64,000 bases of DNA from JAMHWF01 sp964371405 (GCA_964371405.1 CAYJLV010000001.1:62001-126000), one strand, 5' to 3'; shown: positions 26,044 to 36,229, numbered from the stretch's first letter. Notes: generated by a model not told the origin, from the sequence alone. Made by a program: numbers and translations.

Positions 26044-28821
26044 TCATGGTTTGCGCTTGGTGATGCCCTTGACGGCGTCCTTGGCCGCATCCAATGAGGC
26101 ATTCGCATCCGCGGCAACCTGCCTGCCGGTCTGCATGAGAAGTGACTTTCTAGACTCGAGGGTACCTCCTGGCGTCTCGACGATTTCAGCCTTTGAATCG
26201 AACCGTTCCGGTGCGCCGCCAGTCTGCCCCTGAATTCGTGCTCTTGCCCCTTCAATTTCAGATCGAGTTTCCGACGCAGGCGGTAGAGCAGTGGGGAGCG
26301 GTGCTCCTGCTGGCCGCAATGCCACTGTGGCGTCATGCCTGCGGTGTGCTGTCTCGAGCGCCGGATGGGGCGCCGACTCGGCCCGTGACTGTTCGTAGCC
26401 TGTTCGGATGTCGCCGAAAGATGACGGGAGTGCCGTTCCGTCCGCGAATGAGCGGGTCGGTCGCAGGCCTTGGCGCGCCAGCTCAGCGTCCATCAGCGCA
26501 TGCGCTGCGGCACTGTTGCCACCGTACTGTTCGGCGTAGCGCATGAACATGGCAAGGTTGTGCGGATCCTGGGCGACGTCGATCGAAATCACCTCTCCCC
26601 GCTCACGCGCGGCCGACAAGCGCTCCGCCAACGTTCGACGTTGAGAGTAGGCGGCCTCCGCGCGCTCGGCTTGTGAGGTGACGGTGGCCAATCGGGAAGA
26701 TGTCTCTCGGCCCTCGCGCGCGTCGGACGCAACGGCGTTGAGAAAGGTCGAATCGCGCGAGATGCGATCTCCGAACTGCTTGAACTCCGCCAGCTGTTCG
26801 CTGGTCATTGTGCTCAGGACTTTCTGCTCGTCGCGGCTCAAACCCGACTGATACTTCTTGTCCGCACTCGCGTGAGCTCGAGCGCTGGCAATCGGTGTCG
26901 AGACACCCAGAGAAGTGTTCGCACCGAAAGCGATCTGTGCAACCTGCGCCTGCGACAGACCTGTCCGCTCGGATACACCCTTGGCGATCTGATCCAGGCG
27001 AGTAAGGCTTTCGCCGAACTGCTCAAAGTTGCTGGATGCCATGCCCGACGTGCTCTGATTCGATCGCAGCGTCGCCGTGCCGCGCGTAAACGCCTCGGTC
27101 AGCATCGCCGAACGCTGCTGGCCTGCGGAAATCGCCTCGCTGCGTGCCGCCTCGGCCTGACGGCTCGCCTCGGTCACGTCCTGCTCGCTGACCCGCATCG
27201 ACACCACGCGCGACGCGAAACCCTGGTTGCGCAGCAGGTTCGCTGCCGTGCGTCCGGTGAGCGCGCTCGATGTGAAGGTGTTGCCGCTGAGATCGCTCTG
27301 CCACGAACTCATGAACGCCGACGTGCGGTTCGGCGCCAGCTGCAACTGGTCCATCGCGACGTTGCCCATCGACACGTTGCCCACTGCCGCTCCCGCCGTG
27401 CTGCCGGCCAGCATGCCCTGCAGCCCGGACAAGCCGCCGACGAGTGCCGTGCCGAAGTTCTCCATGCGCTTGAGCGCGGCCCAGGCGATGAAAGGGATGC
27501 TGATGGCCAGGTAACCGACCACTGCCTCGCCGGAAATCGCACGCGAGTAGATCGTCGACGCGGTCTGCAGCGCGAGTGCCTTGGTACCCGTGCCCAAGTC
27601 CGACGCGGCCGCCAAGTCGTAGGCGGCGTACACCGAAGCCATGTAGTTGAGCACCGCGTACAGCGGCGGCCACAGCTGGATCCAGATCAGGATCGCCGCG
27701 TACCCCTTGAAGGCGATCATCGACTCGCGTCCGCTCGTCAGCAGGAGCAGCAGGACGAAGAGCGGGAACAGGGCGTAGGTCAGGGCCTCGATGACATTGC
27801 GAAACACCGGCAGCGACTGTTCGGCGACCTTGCCGTAGTTCATCCACGTTGCGTTCTGCTGCGCGACCGCCTGCGCCCGGCCGACCGCGAGCACCATCGC
27901 CGCCGGGTCGTTCACCTTCTGCCCGATGATGTTGCTGGTGTCGCTGATGGCATTGAGCACCGCGTTCTGCCGGATCAGGTCCGTTGCCGTCGCGGCCGCA
28001 TTCGCGATGCTGTTGCGGATGTAGGCCTGCTGAATCTGGCCAGCGATCGCGGCGGTCGCGGCGGCGCTGGGCAGCGTGGGGTTCAGCTGGAAGGCCAGCC
28101 GGCCCTCGATGCGCGTGACCTGAGCCGGCAGGCGGCCGTTCAGGTTGCCGTAGACGTTGGGGCAGATGTCGACGGTCACCGCCGCACCGGCGCCGGTCAC
28201 CGTGCTGAAGCGGGCCGGATTCGGCGTGGCCATGAGCGCCCACACGTCGTCGGAGGTGGAGAACGTGGCCGGATCGACGGTGCCGTCGATCAGGTCGTAC
28301 ATCGTGCAGTTGTGGATGAAGTTGATCAGGTCGGTTCGGAAGGTGGGGTCCTGGAACACCACGTTGCCGGTCTCGCGGATCAGGCGGTTGCCGAACATCA
28401 GGCCGTTGCGCTCGTAGCTCAGTTCCGCCGGCATCGCGCCCGCGCCGGGGATGACCTGGAACGCGGTCTCGAAGAGTCCGGTCAGCGTGTGGCCGATGGT
28501 GCTGGTGATGCTGCCGAGCATGGCGACGCCGAACGGCACGTTGGCGACGACCTTCACGGCCGAGCCGCCGGTCTTGTCCACGATGCCCACGGTCACGCGG
28601 GGCACGATCAGCACCGAGAACACCAGCAGCACGGTGGCCAGCCATTTCCAGCCCTGCAGCTTGTCGGGGGCAAATGCGTAGGCGAGCAAGGCGGCGATGA
28701 AGCCGCAGAAGGCCACCGCCGCGACGGCGGCCCTGTAGTCGCTCGACGCATGGATGGCGGCCGCGGCGTTGAAGATGCCGAACAGGCTGTCCGCGTTCTG
28801 GTAGGCGAAGATCTCCCACAT
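26044..28821 (-). CDS. traG: F-type mating-pair stabilisation protein TraG
   Basis: This 925-residue protein has a membrane N-terminal half (several segments, e.g. VAFCGFIAALLAYAFA and VLLVFSVLIVPRVTV; another group near ALFPLFVLLLLL) and a soluble, Gln/Ser-rich, coiled-coil C-terminal half. In F-like systems the TraG N-terminus works in pilus assembly and the C-terminus in mating-pair stabilisation and entry exclusion. The gene follows traH by 25 bases and is last in the transfer operon. Ribosome site GAGG. Confidence 0.93.
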   Translation of the reverse strand: MWEIFAYQNADSLFGIFNAAAAIHASSDYRAAVAAVAFCGFIAALLAYAFAPDKLQGWKWLATVLLVFSVLIVPRVTVGIVDKTGGSAVKVVANVPFGVAMLGSITSTIGHTLTGLFETAFQVIPGAGAMPAELSYERNGLMFGNRLIRETGNVVFQDPTFRTDLINFIHNCTMYDLIDGTVDPATFSTSDDVWALMATPNPARFSTVTGAGAAVTVDICPNVYGNLNGRLPAQVTRIEGRLAFQLNPTLPSAAATAAIAGQIQQAYIRNSIANAAATATDLIRQNAVLNAISDTSNIIGQKVNDPAAMVLAVGRAQAVAQQNATWMNYGKVAEQSLPVFRNVIEALTYALFPLFVLLLLLTSGRESMIAFKGYAAILIWIQLWPPLYAVLNYMASVYAAYDLAAASDLGTGTKALALQTASTIYSRAISGEAVVGYLAISIPFIAWAALKRMENFGTALVGGLSGLQGMLAGSTAGAAVGNVSMGNVAMDQLQLAPNRTSAFMSSWQSDLSGNTFTSSALTGRTAANLLRNQGFASRVVSMRVSEQDVTEASRQAEAARSEAISAGQQRSAMLTEAFTRGTATLRSNQSTSGMASSNFEQFGESLTRLDQIAKGVSERTGLSQAQVAQIAFGANTSLGVSTPIASARAHASADKKYQSGLSRDEQKVLSTMTSEQLAEFKQFGDRISRDSTFLNAVASDAREGRETSSRLATVTSQAERAEAAYSQRRTLAERLSAARERGEVISIDVAQDPHNLAMFMRYAEQYGGNSAAAHALMDAELARQGLRPTRSFADGTALPSSFGDIRTGYEQSRAESAPHPALETAHRRHDATVALRPAGAPLPTALPPASETRSEIEGARARIQGQTGGAPERFDSKAEIVETPGGTLESRKSLLMQTGRQVAADANASLDAAKDAVKGITKRKP

Positions 28822-28846
28822 GGCCGCCTCGAGCAGTCGGATCGGG

Positions 28847-30286
28847 CTACCGGGCCACGTAGGCCGCGCGCTGCCCCAGCATGTCCATCACATGCTGCGG
28901 CATGCTGGAGCGCAGTTGCCGCTCGAGCTGCTCCAGGTGGCTGGAGACGGCGCGGAACGAGCCGACCTTCTGGTACAGCAGGTTCTTCTCCTGCGACAGC
29001 TGCAGCAGCATGGCCTGGGCACGCTGGCGCACCTGGTTGGCGAGTTCACGCTGGCTCTGCTGCAGCGTGTAGTCCTTGTCGAGCGCGGCCATGCCCAGCC
29101 GCAGGTTCCGCTCGAGGAAGACGTAGGCATAGTCGGCCGCGATCACGTCACGGTACTGGCCGATCAGGCTGTCGGCTAAGCCCGAGCCGGGAATCGTGGC
29201 GCCGATCGACAGCATCCGGTACACCGGCTCGGTGGTCTGGTTGACGAAGCCCACCTCGGCCGAGTTGTTCGGGATCGCTGTGCGCGTCGCGATCTTGTCG
29301 GCGATCGACCGCATCATGGTCTCGACCCGGGCCGTGAAGGGCGTGTGCGTGTAGCCCGTGTTCAGCGTGACGACGTCGCAGTTCGTGTAGTCGTTGCAGC
29401 GCAGCAGGTGCTGCGTGACGTTGGTGCCGGTCGCGGCCGCCTGGCCGTAGAGCAGCTGGCTGATCGAGGTGATCGTCGGCGGCACAGGCTCCGGGTCTCG
29501 GTTGGCGCTCTCGGGGTGGAAGATCACCGTGCCGACGATGCTCATGATCAGCTCGCGCTCGGCGTCGTCGAGCGCCGTGCCGGTGCGCTGCAGAGCCTTC
29601 CAGGTGAGGTTGCCGACGAAGGGCGCCTTGTTTCGGACGTTTGGATCTGCGGAACTGCGCGCTGAGGCCAGGATGCTCGGCCGGTCGCTGGCGCATCGGC
29701 GTCGGGCGGCGTCGCGGTCGCTCTCCAGGCCCATCTCGATGGCCAGGTCGGCGCAGGCTTCCTGCGAGCTGTAGCCCGTGGCCTCGGCTGCCGTGCTGAC
29801 GATGGCCTTGGCGGTTTCGCAGGAGTTGATGCGCGCGTTGTTGATCCAGGTCTCCAGGCCCTTCGCCCACTTGGTCAGGCCACCCAGCAGTGGCGAGACC
29901 GACTCCAGCGCGAGCTGGAAGGCAATGCCGGGCAGTGCCGCCGTGATGTTGCGCAGCATGTTCTTGAACTCTTCGGCCGAGATGTGCGAGAACGACCCAC
30001 CGAAGACGTCGATGCCGCCGCAGCCAGCCTTGGCGCTGGGGAACTGGATCGCCGCGAGCTGGTAGACCTTATTGGGCGATCGCATGAACAGGCTGCCACC
30101 GGTGTAGGTGTTGAAGGTCTGCCCGCGAAACGCACCCGGCGCGGTGTAGTTGCCGATCGTGCCCAGGTTGTTGAACATGGTGTTCACCTCGGCGTTGAGG
30201 TCGCCGGCCCGGGCTGCGCCGGTGTGCCACGTGATGGCCAGGGCGACGAGGGCGGCGCAGATGCGTTGGGACGGGCGGGTGGGCAT
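28847..30286 (-). CDS. traH: Conjugal transfer protein TraH
   Basis: 479 residues, with a signal peptide (LVALAITWHTGAARA) and the TraH pattern (DLNAEVNTMFNNLGTIGNYTAPGAFRGQ, GGSLFMRS, GCGGIDVFGGSFSHIS). It is a periplasmic/outer-membrane F-pilus assembly protein with coiled-coil C-terminus. Start at 30286 is set by GGAGGA 5 bases upstream. Confidence 0.94.
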   Translation of the reverse strand: MPTRPSQRICAALVALAITWHTGAARAGDLNAEVNTMFNNLGTIGNYTAPGAFRGQTFNTYTGGSLFMRSPNKVYQLAAIQFPSAKAGCGGIDVFGGSFSHISAEEFKNMLRNITAALPGIAFQLALESVSPLLGGLTKWAKGLETWINNARINSCETAKAIVSTAAEATGYSSQEACADLAIEMGLESDRDAARRRCASDRPSILASARSSADPNVRNKAPFVGNLTWKALQRTGTALDDAERELIMSIVGTVIFHPESANRDPEPVPPTITSISQLLYGQAAATGTNVTQHLLRCNDYTNCDVVTLNTGYTHTPFTARVETMMRSIADKIATRTAIPNNSAEVGFVNQTTEPVYRMLSIGATIPGSGLADSLIGQYRDVIAADYAYVFLERNLRLGMAALDKDYTLQQSQRELANQVRQRAQAMLLQLSQEKNLLYQKVGSFRAVSSHLEQLERQLRSSMPQHVMDMLGQRAAYVAR

Positions 30287-30308
30287 GACGATCCTCCGGG
30301 GAACGGGA

Positions 30309-31166
30309 TCAGGGCAGTCCGAGCTGTCGCACGGCGCTGGGCACCATGGCCTCGAAGGCGGGTGCCGCGGCGGCCGTGATGCGCTCGAGCATTTGCGATT
30401 CGGACAGCACGCCGAAGCCGATGGGCACAATGCGGCCGGTGAAGGGTTGGGCCAGATAGACCGCGGGCACTTGGGTCACGCGCAGAGCCGCCGCCGTGCC
30501 GTTGTCGCGGCGCGCGGACGTAAAGCCCGGCAACACGCCGCCATCCAGGCTGACTGCTTCGACGTGGATGCCGTGGCGCCCCTGGAACGCTTCGAGCGTC
30601 GGCGCGAAGGCGTGGCAGTAGGGGCAGTCGCCGCGGAAGAAGAACAGCAGCACATGGTCGCGGCTCAGCTCGGCGATCGAGCGCGAGCGTTCGCCCAGTT
30701 GCTGCGCCTCGAAGACCTCCAGCGCCTTGGCGTTGACCGGACGTCCCTGCAGCGAAGGATCGAGCTCCGGTGTCGTCCAGGCGACCCGCTGCGCCACGTC
30801 GGCGAAGGTCGAGGCCTGGGCGACGACTTTGGACTCGAGCTCCATGTAGCGCCTGACGTTGGCCTCGGTCGGCCGCATGACTGCGATGCCGCGCAGATCC
30901 TCGACCCGCTGACGCAGTCGTTCGAGTTCCACCAGTTCGGGCGGCCGGGTATCGCGGCGTGGATCGCGCGCCGCGGCGGGCGGCCCCGCAGGCTTGGGCG
31001 GCGCGGGTCGTGGTGGCTCCGCTTCGGGGGCCGGTTCCTCGTAGAAGTGCCACCCGCGCCACGTGTCTCCCCAGAAGCGGGGCGACTCGTTCCCCGCCGC
31101 ACTCGCTGCCGGTGATGCACAAGCAGCGATAAGCGCGAGCCACATCTGGCGCCGGATGCCATGCAT
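30309..31166 (-). CDS. traF: Conjugal transfer protein TraF (thioredoxin-like)
   Basis: 285 residues with a signal peptide and a thioredoxin-like C-terminus carrying CPYC at residues 181-184 (LLFFFRGDCPYCHAF) and a cis-Pro loop (TQVPAVYL). F-plasmid TraF itself lacks the cysteines, while many relatives, as here, keep them and may catalyse disulfide exchange for Cys-rich TraN and TraU. A Pro-rich linker separates the two parts. It starts 8 bases before the preceding stop region. Confidence 0.92.
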   Translation of the reverse strand: MHGIRRQMWLALIAACASPAASAAGNESPRFWGDTWRGWHFYEEPAPEAEPPRPAPPKPAGPPAAARDPRRDTRPPELVELERLRQRVEDLRGIAVMRPTEANVRRYMELESKVVAQASTFADVAQRVAWTTPELDPSLQGRPVNAKALEVFEAQQLGERSRSIAELSRDHVLLFFFRGDCPYCHAFAPTLEAFQGRHGIHVEAVSLDGGVLPGFTSARRDNGTAAALRVTQVPAVYLAQPFTGRIVPIGFGVLSESQMLERITAAAAPAFEAMVPSAVRQLGLP

Positions 31167-31174
31167 CACACGCC

Positions 31175-31567
31175 TCAGGACAGCGAGCGCGGCGGCAGGC
31201 CGTCGCGGCAGTAATTGATGCCGAAGTCGATGGTCCGCCGGCGCGGGCCTGGCTCTCCGGGAAGCTGCACGCCGTCCTGCCAGAAGCTCACCTTCAGGCG
31301 CCTGCAGCCCGGCTGTGCATAGCGGCGCTCCGTGCTCACGTCGATGTGGACCGGCGACGTGGCCTTGAAGCGCGCCGTGATCGCGTCCGCCATCGGACCC
31401 GACAGCACGCCGTGCGCGCGCCCATCCGGCGCGTCGATGGCAGCCAGAAGCAGGGGGCGTGCGTCGGGCACTGCCATGCGGTTCTGGGCCGTCGCTATCA
31501 AGGGCGACAGGGCCAGGGCGAGGCCCAACGGGCTCGTCATGAGGAGACGCTGGCGGTTCACTGGCAT
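31175..31567 (-). CDS. Small secreted hypothetical protein of tra operon
   Basis: 130 residues with a signal peptide (SPLGLALALSPLIATAQ). Two cysteines (PGCRRLKVSFW and INYCRDG) may form a disulfide. It overlaps the traN stop by 10 bases, so it is part of the operon. I do not recognise the family; its export fits a periplasmic transfer factor. Confidence 0.6.
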   Translation of the reverse strand: MPVNRQRLLMTSPLGLALALSPLIATAQNRMAVPDARPLLLAAIDAPDGRAHGVLSGPMADAITARFKATSPVHIDVSTERRYAQPGCRRLKVSFWQDGVQLPGEPGPRRRTIDFGINYCRDGLPPRSLS

Positions 31568-33951
31568 CTCCCCTGGCCGTAGTAGCAGGTCGGTATGCGA
31601 CCGCCGCTCTGACCTTGCAGCGTGGCCACGTTGGGTATGGTCGGCACGAGCGAGGCGTAGAACTCGCTCAAATCCATTGCCGCGAAGTCCAGTGACTGCA
31701 GTTGGGCGATCGTGAAGCCAGAGCAGTCCGGGCTCTCCGCGCTGCCCCAGCCCTTGCCGACCTGCGATCGCCCCTGCTCGTTGACGATGCGGGCCAGCAT
31801 GCTGTTGAAGCAGCACTTGCGCGTGGTGTGCGTGATGCACGAGACGCAGGAGCCGAGGACGCGGATGCAGGACGAGCAGTAGGTGCCGACGGCGTGGCAT
31901 AGGCCGGCGCCTTCCTTCATCGCGAGCCTGCCTTCCTCCTCGTCGCAGGATGAGGCAGACATCACGACGTAGATGATCACCGCGATGACCAGCGACCAGG
32001 GATCGAACGCCACGACCAGGCTCTGGCCGGAGTACACCGCGACCGATCCCGCAGGCAAGGCCGCGCCGTTGACGGCGACCGTGACCCCGTAGCTCGTGAA
32101 GGTTCCACTGAATCCGCCGCCCATCAGCAGGGCCGACATGCCCTGGTAGATGAACTGCCGGTTCTCCGCGTTCATCAGCACGTCGTAGACCAGCCGCGAT
32201 CCGGTGCCGAAGAGGCTCTGGTTGGTCATGCCGGCGCCGGCACTGTCGGCGTAGCAGCAGTTCTTCAGCAACCGGTCGCGGCAGCGGTTGTCCTCGCCCT
32301 TGAAGACCTGCATGCGGTCGGTGTCGAGGTAGACGCCGGCTTCGCGTGCGGCCTCGAGCATCGACATGCTGCGCGCGAAGTCGGGATCGTTCGCATGGCT
32401 GATGTCGTAGCAATTGCCCTGCAGGCAGAAGACGTTCGCTGGACAGTTGCCGGCGCTGGTCACGGTCTGTGCCGGCACCGGGCAGCTGTAACTGTCCTCG
32501 TACACCTCACAGGCGCCCGTGACGGAGTTGCTGCGCCGGCAGACCGAGCTCGAGGGTGCGCAGCCGGCGGCAACCAGTGGTCCGCACTGGCTGGTCGGCG
32601 CGGAGCCGCTGCAGTTCAGCGTGCTCTCGTACTGCCAGCAGTCGCGCGTCACCGCCGCCCCGTCGATCACCTTGGTCGCCGGGCCATCGGTGCACACGGC
32701 CGCGGTCTGCACGGTGCAGCGGCTTCCATCGGCAACGGCCGGGCACTGGTCGTCCCAGCGGTCGGTTTCGGTGATCGTGCTGAGAGGCCGCGTGTACGAC
32801 AGCCGCATCGTCGGGATCGGGCCATAGGCAGGATTCGGATCCCATCCGACGACGCTGCGCTCGCTGTCGAGGTTCCAGTAGTAGCCGGGCAGGCTGCCCG
32901 TCACGTCGTAGCCGACCAGCGTCGTGGCGCCACTGGCCGGCGCATAGCAGCGTGTGCCGTCGAGCGCTGTCGTCGTGCAACCGCTGTCGCCCTGGCAGAC
33001 GGTGTCCTGGATCAGGTCGCCGCTTTGCGTGCCGGTCGGGCAGGCCGCATAGCGCTTGAGGAAAGGTTCGACGCTGGTGCAGCTGTAGCCGGAGTCGCCG
33101 CCGCCGGTGCAGTTCTCGGCCCGCTCGGCGGCGATCATGGCTGTCAGGGCGCAGGTGTCGCCGGTGCAGGCCTTGTCGGCGACCCAGACGCCGGTGCGGA
33201 TCTCCGTGCCGCTGCTCCACGAGTAGCTCGTACTCAGCACCGCGACCATCTGCGGGAACACCACCGGTGTCGTCATGTCGACGTCGAAGAAGGCCAGTGG
33301 TGATGCGTCCTGGGTGACGCGGAAGTGCTGCGCCGTCTCCGGGCGGTCGGGCAGGCACTGCACGTCCACGCCGGTGCGGCCCGCGCTGGCCTGGGCGAAC
33401 CAGTCACCGGGCGTGCAGTTGGTGCTGCGTTCGATGCCGACGGTGAGGCTGCGATTGCAGCGGTAGCTGCCTATGCCTTCATAGCGCAGGCAGCTGCGGG
33501 TCTGCGTGCCGGCGGGCAGCGCCGTCGTCGTGGTGGTGCAGCCGCTGTAGTACGACGCCAGGTTCTCGAGCACGCTGGACGGCGCGCGGGCAATGCCATG
33601 TGCCGCGGACACCGACGGGTCGCCGGGACCGATGGCCGGCCGTGGCAGGTTCGCTGACCCCAGCGCGCCGCGCTGCGCCTGGCACACCGGGTCGTTCGGC
33701 AACGTGGCGCAGAGCGACAGCCGCGCGCTTCCCTGCGACGACAGGTTGGGCTGCCGGTAGTACGCGGATTCGGGTGGCGCGGCGGTGTAGCCCGGCACAA
33801 CGCTGGTGGCACTGGGCGCATTGACGGTGGCGCGGGCGGCCGGGTTGGCGGCCTGACCCGCCGCAACACCCTCTTCATGAGGTCCGGCGGGCGCCGTGAC
33901 CGGGGTCACGGCCACGCAGAAGGCGGTGAGGCAGGCGATCAGCTTTCGCAT
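31558..33951 (-). CDS. traN: Mating-pair stabilisation protein TraN
   Basis: 797 residues, a signal peptide (MRKLIACLTAFCVAVTPVTAPA), and a very Cys-rich body with pairs spread over the whole length, e.g. CPVPAQTV and CWQYESTLNCSG, as in F-type TraN. In F, TraN lies in the outer membrane and recognises recipient OmpA/LPS. The C-terminal region has a Cys cluster (SSCIRVLGSCVSCITHTTRKCC). The ribosome site is GGGAG 7 bases upstream. Confidence 0.93.
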   Translation of the reverse strand: MRKLIACLTAFCVAVTPVTAPAGPHEEGVAAGQAANPAARATVNAPSATSVVPGYTAAPPESAYYRQPNLSSQGSARLSLCATLPNDPVCQAQRGALGSANLPRPAIGPGDPSVSAAHGIARAPSSVLENLASYYSGCTTTTTALPAGTQTRSCLRYEGIGSYRCNRSLTVGIERSTNCTPGDWFAQASAGRTGVDVQCLPDRPETAQHFRVTQDASPLAFFDVDMTTPVVFPQMVAVLSTSYSWSSGTEIRTGVWVADKACTGDTCALTAMIAAERAENCTGGGDSGYSCTSVEPFLKRYAACPTGTQSGDLIQDTVCQGDSGCTTTALDGTRCYAPASGATTLVGYDVTGSLPGYYWNLDSERSVVGWDPNPAYGPIPTMRLSYTRPLSTITETDRWDDQCPAVADGSRCTVQTAAVCTDGPATKVIDGAAVTRDCWQYESTLNCSGSAPTSQCGPLVAAGCAPSSSVCRRSNSVTGACEVYEDSYSCPVPAQTVTSAGNCPANVFCLQGNCYDISHANDPDFARSMSMLEAAREAGVYLDTDRMQVFKGEDNRCRDRLLKNCCYADSAGAGMTNQSLFGTGSRLVYDVLMNAENRQFIYQGMSALLMGGGFSGTFTSYGVTVAVNGAALPAGSVAVYSGQSLVVAFDPWSLVIAVIIYVVMSASSCDEEEGRLAMKEGAGLCHAVGTYCSSCIRVLGSCVSCITHTTRKCCFNSMLARIVNEQGRSQVGKGWGSAESPDCSGFTIAQLQSLDFAAMDLSEFYASLVPTIPNVATLQGQSGGRIPTCYYGQGRCQ

Positions 33952-33955
33952 GGCA

Positions 33956-34594
33956 TCACTCCCGGCGGCCGAGTCGCGTCAGGAAACGGCCGGCGTCCTT
34001 CGCGAAGGCCGGCGCCGAGCGCTGGAAGTGCGCAAGCGCGTAGTCGAGGCTGACATCGCCCGCCGCTACGACGTGGTCGTCGGACCGCGCACACTGCCCG
34101 CCGCTGCAGGCGGTGTTTTGCGTGCCGGCCCGGGCGAGCACGAAGGCGGGCACGCGCTGGATCGCATACTGATCGAAGGCTCGCGGATCGATCTGCACGG
34201 CCACCGGCCGCGTGCCGATCAGTTGCTGAATCCGCGCTGCGGTGCGTGGCAGCGACCCTTCGGTCAGGCCGCGCAGCAGCAACTGCGCGCGAGCGCGAGC
34301 GGCCTGGTCCACCAACCGCGCCAGCGTCGCCTCAGGCATGGAAAGGCTGATGAACACGATCAGGCGCGGCTCGTCGGCTCCCGGCAGCGTGGGTGACCCA
34401 GACGCGCCCGCGAATCCGCGCGCCAGCGCCTCCAGGTCCAGCGGCGTTTCCGTGGCCGGCACCGGCAACGCATCGACCCGCGGCATCACTTTGGCGGGCG
34501 GCAGACCGACAGGGGCTTGCGCGCGCACGGCCGTGGCGGTGAGCAGGAGTCCGGCCACGAGTGCGGCAAGGCGATGGAAATCAGTAGCCCACAC
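33956..34594 (-). CDS. trbC: Pilin assembly protein TrbC
   Basis: 212 residues with a signal peptide (LVAGLLLTATAVRAQA) and the TrbC domain: LIVFISLSMPEATLARLVDQA, an ARAQLLLRGL strand and the thioredoxin-like VPAFVLA. Cysteines (TACSGGQC) form a pair. A GTG start at 34594 overlaps traU by 14 bases; the longer in-frame N-terminus is antisense-like shadow of traU. Confidence 0.9.
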   Translation of the reverse strand: MWATDFHRLAALVAGLLLTATAVRAQAPVGLPPAKVMPRVDALPVPATETPLDLEALARGFAGASGSPTLPGADEPRLIVFISLSMPEATLARLVDQAARARAQLLLRGLTEGSLPRTAARIQQLIGTRPVAVQIDPRAFDQYAIQRVPAFVLARAGTQNTACSGGQCARSDDHVVAAGDVSLDYALAHFQRSAPAFAKDAGRFLTRLGRRE

Positions 34595-35603
34595 AGCAGT
34601 TCCTCTTGCGGAACAACATGAACGCGAAGTCCTCGCCGCGCACCGGGTACTCCTTGCCGGCGCCCCAGACGATGGTGCTGCGGCCGAAGGGCTGGCAGCA
34701 ACGTCCACCATCCTTGGCGGTGTTCGCCACTGGGTAGGTCAGCTGGGTCTTGTAGGCGGTCTTGTCCATCGCCGGCAGGAAGTAGGGGCCGCACAGGCCC
34801 GCCCTGCCATGCCAGCCCCAGGCCAGCAACTCGCGGTGCATCTTCGCGGTCAGGCGCTGGGCGATCAGCGCCGCCGTCCGCACGCCGCCGAGGTGGTAGG
34901 GCACATGGCCGTCGAGCGGGTAGAGGCCGCCCTGGCAGCCGGCGCACCAGAACATCTCGGCGATGCCGAAGCCGGCGGTTGCCGCGACGCAGTCGGCCGC
35001 GCAGGCCGCCACGGCCACCGGATTGGCGAACAGCACTGCCTCGGGGTTGAGGATCAGCGTGAGCTCGTCGTCGTTCCACAGCGGATCGACTTCGGTGAGG
35101 TAGGCGAGGTCGAACGAGCCGCGTTCCAGGCACGGAAAGTCCGTCACCACCTCCAGCCAGTACAGCACCGGGTTCATGTAGAAGTGCGCCTGGTAGAAGC
35201 TGCCGCCGTCACCGTCGCCCTCCGGCCGGGTGAAGCGGGCGGCGGTCGGGGCATCGATACCGGGGTCCAGGTCAACGCCACCGAGCGACGCCAGACAGAA
35301 GGGCTTGCGCACCGCCTCGACGTGGCGTGCCGGTTCCCAGAAGCCGATCGACAGGCCGACGGTCGGGTTCACGCCGCAACTGCAGACGGGGCTGGACGGA
35401 TTCGCGATGTCTTCCTGCCCGTCGAAGTTGGCCAGCGTGGTGCCGCCCAGCGTGATCGGCAGGATGCAGCTCCAGCAGATGTCGGTGATGGGGTTAGGGA
35501 ATCGACCGGTGCAGGTCAGGCTGTCGCCGGCCAGCGCGGGACCGGCGGCGAGGGCGAGGGCCAGCATCGCGATCCTGGCGCGCAGGCGTCGGGCGAGGTT
35601 CAT
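34581..35603 (-). CDS. traU: Conjugal transfer protein TraU
   Basis: 340 residues with a signal peptide (AMLALALAAGPALAG). TraU hallmarks are CTGRFPNPITDICWSCILPITL, SCGVNPTVGLSIGFWEPARHVE, the Cys-rich middle and C-terminal CCQPFGRSTIVWGAGKEYP. It is a periplasmic F-type factor for DNA transfer. ATG overlaps the TraW stop by 4 bases. Confidence 0.94.
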   Translation of the reverse strand: MNLARRLRARIAMLALALAAGPALAGDSLTCTGRFPNPITDICWSCILPITLGGTTLANFDGQEDIANPSSPVCSCGVNPTVGLSIGFWEPARHVEAVRKPFCLASLGGVDLDPGIDAPTAARFTRPEGDGDGGSFYQAHFYMNPVLYWLEVVTDFPCLERGSFDLAYLTEVDPLWNDDELTLILNPEAVLFANPVAVAACAADCVAATAGFGIAEMFWCAGCQGGLYPLDGHVPYHLGGVRTAALIAQRLTAKMHRELLAWGWHGRAGLCGPYFLPAMDKTAYKTQLTYPVANTAKDGGRCCQPFGRSTIVWGAGKEYPVRGEDFAFMLFRKRNCCVGY

Positions 35604-36229
35604 GGCAACCCCAATTCGTCGATGCGAAGGCGCAACCCGTCCTGCGAGACCAGCGCCGGCACCTGGCGGATGCCGAAGTGGCGCGTCAGGGTGCCCGCCT
35701 GGTCGTAGTACACGGGCACGCGCCAGGCCTTCATCAGGTCGAGGTACGAGCCGCCGGTCAGGATCGGCTTGATGCGGCCGGCGTAGCGTCCGCTGAGTTC
35801 GCGAGCGTGCTTCACCTGCCGCGGATCGCGCGCGTCGAAGAACAGCAGATGCCGCGACAGCGACACCACCTCGAGCGGGTTCTTGCGCATGCCCGCGGCG
35901 AACAGCAGGCGGCCCTGCGGGTCGGTGATGTTGCGGTCGAGCGTGAAGCTCGGGTCGAGGTAGTAGGTGCGCGGGCGTTCGGTGGTGCGCAGGCCTTCGA
36001 CCGGCGGCGGCTGGCGCACGGTGTCGATGCCGCGAGTCCGCGCCGCTTCCGCGAGCCGCAGCAGCTCACCGCTGCGCTCCTTCTCGCGCAGCCGCTGCTC
36101 GATGAAGGCCAGCAGGTGCTGCTCGGCGATCTCATAGGTCGGCCCGAGGGTGCCGAGATCGACTGCGCTGGCCTTGCCGCCAACGGCCAGCAAGGCCGCG
36201 ACCAGCAACGGCGCGGCGGCCCGGCTCAT
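35600..36229 (-). CDS. traW: Conjugal transfer protein TraW
   Basis: 209 residues with a signal peptide (PLLVAALLAVGGKASA) and the TraW pattern: LGTLGPTYEIAEQHLLAFI, YYLDPSFTLDRNITDPQGRLLFAAGMRKNPLE and a thioredoxin-like end (FGIRQVPALVSQDG). The start at 36229 overlaps the upstream gene (ATGA-type). It acts in pilus assembly in the periplasm. Confidence 0.93.
   Translation of the reverse strand: MSRAAAPLLVAALLAVGGKASAVDLGTLGPTYEIAEQHLLAFIEQRLREKERSGELLRLAEAARTRGIDTVRQPPPVEGLRTTERPRTYYLDPSFTLDRNITDPQGRLLFAAGMRKNPLEVVSLSRHLLFFDARDPRQVKHARELSGRYAGRIKPILTGGSYLDLMKAWRVPVYYDQAGTLTRHFGIRQVPALVSQDGLRLRIDELGLP

Noticed and set aside
26872..29244. Long plus-strand frame of 790 codons over traG and traH
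   Set aside because: It is a shadow of high-GC coding sequence; it has no domain or ribosome site, and the minus-strand genes are clear.
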